Made by a program: the position numbers and the translations under genes. Shown one piece after another: positions 47,701 through 53,700 of a stretch of DNA of 64,000 bases. Each line of letters begins with the position of its first letter. The stretch's first letter is position 1. The stretch is from Malania oleifera (lineage: Eukaryota; Streptophyta; Magnoliopsida; Santalales; Ximeniaceae): assembly GCF_029873635.1 (NCBI RefSeq), contig NC_080422.1:16398049-16462048 (forward strand), in the 5' to 3' direction. The notes below the pieces were generated by a model. That model was not told where the DNA came from. It saw nothing but the letters and a program-made list of their open reading frames with translations, and made no database searches.

Positions 47701-50700
47701 AGATATTGAGCAGCAATAAAAACACTCAGATTGTCATTGTTGTTCACTCACAGCACCGAAGAACCACCACAGGGAAGCCAGCTGAGGTTGCCTCCTGCTT
47801 TTTCTTCTAATTAATTAGCATCTTTATAATCATTTTTCCTTCAATTATTCATCATCAAACTGATTGAAAGATTTCGAGAGGTACTAAAGTTATTTTGAGA
47901 GTAGAAAGCACTAAAATCAAATGAAAATAAACAATTCACTGATGGTGCCCACCATGGACGCAGGCATCTACCATTGCAGCCACCAATATCCAACCATCTT
48001 TTGCCCAACCAAGTTTGCTCGAGCGGTAAGGGCAAAGTTGGGCCTTTGGGATCCCAAGGACCCAAGTTCGACTCCCTACTTGTGATTTGTCTCGCGAATT
48101 ACTAGGGATGCATACATGGGCAGGCAATAATGTTTTCATCCTCCAGTTTGGTGCTGCCTGGGTGGGTCCAAAGGGCTTGCTCAAGTAGGAGTTCCGGGTC
48201 ATCAAAACAAAAAAAAATTTCCAACAAATTTTTTTTATAAATTTAAAAAAAGAAAGAAATTTTCACTAAAGAGAAAGAATAGCATGAGAATCTTTTAAAC
48301 CAAATCATAAAAATTCAAAAAGAAGTAAAATCAGACTAACAAAGCCATCTAACCACGCTGAATATCGGACAAAGCCACACTCCCAAAAAGATTGGAATAT
48401 AAACAACTAAAAAGCAGGAAAACTCCAATAGTGTAGGCCAAACAGTGCACCTGTCACGAGGACTATGTTAATTACTGTTAGAAGGGGTAGGGGTCGATCT
48501 AAAATAACTTAGAATGAGATGGTGAGAAAGGGTTTAACAGCGCTCATATTGTTGGAGGATTTTGTAAATGGGCAGAAAAGAATTCATACAGTCGACCCCA
48601 CCTAACGTGACTTAAGGCTCGGTTTGTTGTATTATAATAGCATTTTACATAGTTAAGTTTATCTTAAGGAATATTTAGTGTTGTAACTCAGTATGCACTA
48701 TGGAAATCGGGAATAATTTGTGGAAGTAATAAAAGGAAGGAAGAGTTGCCACTAAAGAACATAGTCAGTCACAAGAACCAAAAATGACCAGAGAGCGCAT
48801 GAAGATGCTATTGAGCACTTAACTTTTAGTATATAAAATTGAGCACCCCACCTCCCAAAAAAAAAATCATACCTAGCTGACCACAACTGCTGTGCAGTTT
48901 TACTGCAGTTGAATCCTCAACATCGATATCTGGTCGTGCAGAGGGCACTGCTCCTAGTGTCATATCTTCAACCTGCATAGCATCTCCCAAAAAAATAAAA
49001 TTAAAATAAAATTAAAATTAAAATAAAATTAAAATTAAAAAAAAAAATTTAGCTTAGCATGCTTTTACAATTCTGTAACTTATTGAATTTCTAAAACTTA
49101 ACTCACCTTATCACCCGCCTCAGTCTCAAGTCTATTCAAGCTGTGATCAATATAATTGTCAAAAGGATGACCAGAGCCCTCAGTTCCCATGTTAGCAGCA
49201 GTAGTGTCATCTGCTTCAACCATAAGCGAATTCGACTCCTCTGAAACACTCAAATTTTTTCTGCAATCAATATGATTAGATTGATTGTGGATGCTTCCAA
49301 CAGGAGAAGAATTGCTGGCTGGTGACAGATCAATATTCAGTGCTGAGAATGGATCAACTGATGTGTTTTGTTGCAAAATACGTTTCTTCAATAAGGAGAT
49401 TGAAGCAAGTGGACTCTTTGGTGGAGTGGGCGAAGCTAGAGGATGGACAGGGCTCTCTGCGATCTGTTTATGCATTACAGGCGTTTTGCAACTCATTCCC
49501 TTTAACACATTTTGAACATCAAGTAAAACATTCCTGCGCTTTGGCAAACTTCCCCTTGAAACCATAACTTCACTCCTTTTTGTATCATGCAAGTCAGGGA
49601 GGCATAGTCTGTCTACATCAATTGGTTTTATCTGTAAACGGTCCTGCAAAAGAGTGAAAGCCACATTGCCATCTAAATCTTCACACTTATTGGATAGCAA
49701 TTCATCCAGAAGCCTGTCGACTTTTCGCTCTGCCTCAACTGTCGAATCTATTCAAAAACATAATCAATCATTACTAGGTGAAGCAGATTAAGCACCCCAA
49801 AAAATAATGGGATTTTCATTTATTAAAATGGAAAAAATAAGAAGGGAAAAATTATCAGCATCAACTTGGAATTTATATTAATCAAATCAGTGTCATCTTA
49901 GCGATGACATCAATCCATCTTTTCCTTCAATAGCATCACTCACCAGCCAATTCCTCTTCCTGTGATGCATCATTTAAGTTGGTCAAGTTTTCCGGCAAAA
50001 CACAGTTGTAAGGACTACAAATGTCCTGTTCAAATGTCTCTTGAGAAGATATAAAGTTCTCATCCTTATCAGAAACCACTGATGAATAGCGATGCCTATA
50101 ACTAGCTGACCTCCTGGAAAAAGGGAAAAAAGAAAAAACTATGATACATTACTAAAAAATTGCTTAATAAATTATGATAGTCAGGGCAAAAATATGAGAT
50201 ATACCCCAACAATCCAGGTCGACGACGCCTCGCATTCATGGATGGTTTGTGCTGATTTAAATCCACAAATGCATTGCCAGTCTGTCTCCATATTTCCTTT
50301 TTGGCGTCTATAACCAACAATGAGCCAAAGAGAGAGCCAGTCATGCACAAAAAAAGTGCAACATAAACTCAATGAAAGAAGTGCCACTTACTTTCAAGCT
50401 TCTCATGGGCCAAGAAGTATTCCTCCGGGTCTTGCAGTTGATCAATGTCCAAACTTGGCTCCAAACTAATGTTAAGCTGACTGTCGAATGCAAAGAATAC
50501 ATTGTTCACTTAATTTGTTAAGGAATTTACTTCTACTTTGTGAAAAAGTAAAGAGACATACCTAGAATCAAGCTTTAAAGAGAATTGAGGCCGTTTGCGG
50601 CCTAAAGCTGGTCTTCGTTCTCGAGGATTTTCCATAACCACTGTAGCAAGAGCCTCATTTTTGTCTTTGGATGCTACATAGCTTGAAAGTTTTGAGTTCA

Positions 50701-53700
50701 GAAGTTCTGGACCATTATTTACAATAGTCCTTGCCTGCTCTAAAAGCTTATGGGGACTACTTAAAGCCTGAAAAAAATGCACAAAAACCATGAACTTTTA
50801 CAATCCGGCAATTCAAAGGAAACTGGCCTTAAATCAAATTTCTAATATTCAGATACAGGGGATCAGAAGAAAGAGGACGTTTGGAAATCCACTCCTTTGA
50901 GCAAAGAAGAGAGAAAAACACTAAATAACCTTTAAAAGTGGACAAAATATAAGTCAAATAGATTTTTTTTTAACTAGGAGGGTAGATCGTTTATCATGCA
51001 AGGATTTAAAGTTATTCCAGGGGAAAGCCTAACCACACAACATAGAATCTTCACGTTAGATATATGTATTAAAAAATGGAAGAAAAATGATAAAATAAAC
51101 CAGTGTAAAGGACCTAGGTGGTGGAACCTAAAGAGAGAAAATATAATAAAATTTAAAGATAAAATGATCAAAGAAGGGGATTGGATTATAGAGGATGGGA
51201 TAGATACAAATACTCTTTGGAGTAGATTAGCTAGCTCTATTAAAAAGATAGCAAAGGTGATTTTAGGTGAATCAAGGGGAAGATTCTCGAATAGCAAAGA
51301 AAGTTAGTGATAGGATAAAGATGCCCAAAAAGTCGTAAAGATAAAAAGAATTTGGTATAAAACGTGACAAAAATGTAGAAACAGGGATAACTTTGAAAAG
51401 TATAAGGAGGCGAGAAAAGATGCAAAAAAGACCATTAGTGAAGCAAAATACAGATCATTTAATAGTTTGTATGATAGATTACATACAAAAGACGGGGGAA
51501 GAAATATATTTAAACTTGCTAAAGCTAGAGAAAGGAAGAGTAAGGACTTAGGAAATATAAAATGTATAAAAAGTGAGGATGATATTGTCTTGGTTAAGGA
51601 CGAAGACCTTAAAGAAAGATGGCGAAGTTACTTTAGTAAGTTGTTTAATGAAAACCAAATAGAAGGCTTAAACTTAAATTTGACAAATGAGGAAAATACT
51701 AAAAATATAGGATTTATTAGCAAAATTAGACTTAACGAAGTTAAGTTTGCACTAAAAAAGATGAAAAATAGGAAAGCTATAGGACGGGATAACATCTCAA
51801 TTGAAGTTTGAAAATGCTTAGGTGCTAACGGAATTATATGTTTAGCTAATTTATTTAATACAATTACAAAAACTAAGAAAATGTCTGATAAGTGGAGGAA
51901 AAGCACTTTAATATCTATATACAAAAATAAAGGAGATATTCAAAATTGTTATAACTATCATGGAATTAAACTTATGAGTCATACGATGAAACCATGAGAA
52001 AGGATAGTTGAACAAAGATTAAGGTCAGAAACAAAAGTCTCAGAAAATCAATTTGGCTTTATGCCTAGGAGATCTACCACAAAAGCTATATATCTTTTAA
52101 AAAGTTTAATGGAAAAGTTTAGGGAAAAGAAGAAGGACTTGCATATGGTATTTATTGACTCAGAGAAAGCATATGATAGGATACCCTAGGGAAGTTCTAT
52201 GGTGGGTTTAAGAAAAAAAAAAAAAAGAGTATGTAGTAGGTATACTGATGTCATTAAAGATATATACGATGGAGTAATGACAAGTGTAAGGACTAGATGG
52301 AGAAACTAGAGAATTTCCAATCACCATAGGTGTACATCAAGGATCTGCTCTAAGCCCTTATCTTTTTGCTTTAGTGATGGACCAATTGACTAAGAGTATT
52401 CAAAATGAGGTTCCATGATGTATGTTATTTGCAAATGATATTGTATTAGTTGATGAAACCAGGGATGGAGTAGGAGCTGAGTTAGAATTATGGAGAGAAG
52501 GTTTGGAATCTAGAGACTTTAGGATAATTAGAAATAAGACAAAATATATGAAATGTAATTTCAATAATGGTAGAAGAAATATTGAAGACAAAGTTAAACT
52601 TGATGATGAAGAAATAAATAGAACTTGTAGATTTCGATACCTTGGATCTATTATGCAAGCTAAAGGAGAAATTGAAGATGATATAATGCATAAAGTTAAA
52701 GCAAGTTGGGTAAAATGGAGAAGTGCTTCAAGTGTGCTTTGTGATCGTAGAATACCCTTCAAATTAAAAGGGAAGTTTTATAGGACATCTATAAGACCAG
52801 CTATGATATATGGATCAGAATGTTGGGCGACAAAGAAACTAAATATCCAAAAAGTAAAAGATGCTGAGATGGGAATGCTTAGATGGATGAGTGGTATAAC
52901 ACTGAAAGATAAATTAAGGAATGAAAATATTCGCGGTAAGTTGGGTATAGCCCCTATAAAAGATAAGATAAGGAAGGGACAATTCAAATGGTATGGACAC
53001 TTGCAACGTAGGCCTCATAGTACACCAATGAGGAAGAGTGAGTTAGTTATCATGGAGGCAGTAGAAGAAGTAGGGGTAGTCCTAAAATAACTTGAAAAGA
53101 AATAGTGAGTAAGGATTTAACATCCCTGAATCTGTCAAAAGAAATGGTCCATGATCGCATAAATTGGTGAAAAATGATTCATATAACCGACACCACCTAG
53201 TGGGACTTAAGGCTTGGTTTTGTTGTTGTTGTTGTTGTACAAACTAAGGCATGAGCTACATTTAGCTTGCCTGAAGTACCGAAATTGCAAGAAGCAGCAA
53301 TATTGTGATGGCTATCCTACACCATAATATCATCAAAATTGCACTTTCGCATGAAGATGCAAGAGCATCATACCCCTCTTCACATCATCATCTCCCAAAT
53401 CTTACTCTAGTGATAAATGAACTTACTAAAAGTATCCAAAATGACGTTCCACTTAATGTGTTGTTTGCAAATGATATTGTCTTGATTGATGAAACTAAAG
53501 GTGAAGTAGAATCTAAGTTAGAATTGTGGAGGACAGCTTTAGAATCTAAAGATTTTAGAATAAGTAGAAATCAGAACCAGACAAAATATATGAAATGTAA
53601 TTTCAGTTGTAGTAGGAAGAATATTGGAGAAAAGTTTGATCTTGATGGTCAAGAAATCAATGACATTAGATTTTGATATCTTGGATCTATTATGCAAGCT

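Larger units (their letters stand above)
31700..48444. repeat. intragenic tandem duplication of a CENP-C exon pair and introns
   Basis: Copy A (about 31700-45410) and copy B (about 45420-48444) align in exon sequence and also across introns. Matching phrases include TCTATCAAAG beside the exon starts, TGCTCCAATGATGCTTCCTG (44649) with TGCTCCAGTGATGCTTCCTG (47572), and the intron ends near 45050 and 47940. Copy A is longer only because of a TRIM, a second TRIM and an 8.9-kb nested copia/chromovirus block. The original unit was about 3 kb. Copy B ends where an RTE tail inserted. Confidence 0.85.

Noticed and set aside
47841-48205. Minus-strand frames of 74 and 89 codons in CENP-C intron 7
   Set aside because: They coincide with the antisense strand of a SINE and have no splice signals linking them to CENP-C.
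49285-49567. Plus-strand frames opposite CENP-C exon 6
   Set aside because: They are antisense shadows of a well-supported coding exon.
50974-52987. Minus-strand hydrophobic frames in CENP-C intron 1
   Set aside because: They are the reverse strand of the Lys/Arg-rich RTE reading frames, whose complements translate as Leu/Phe/Ser-rich.
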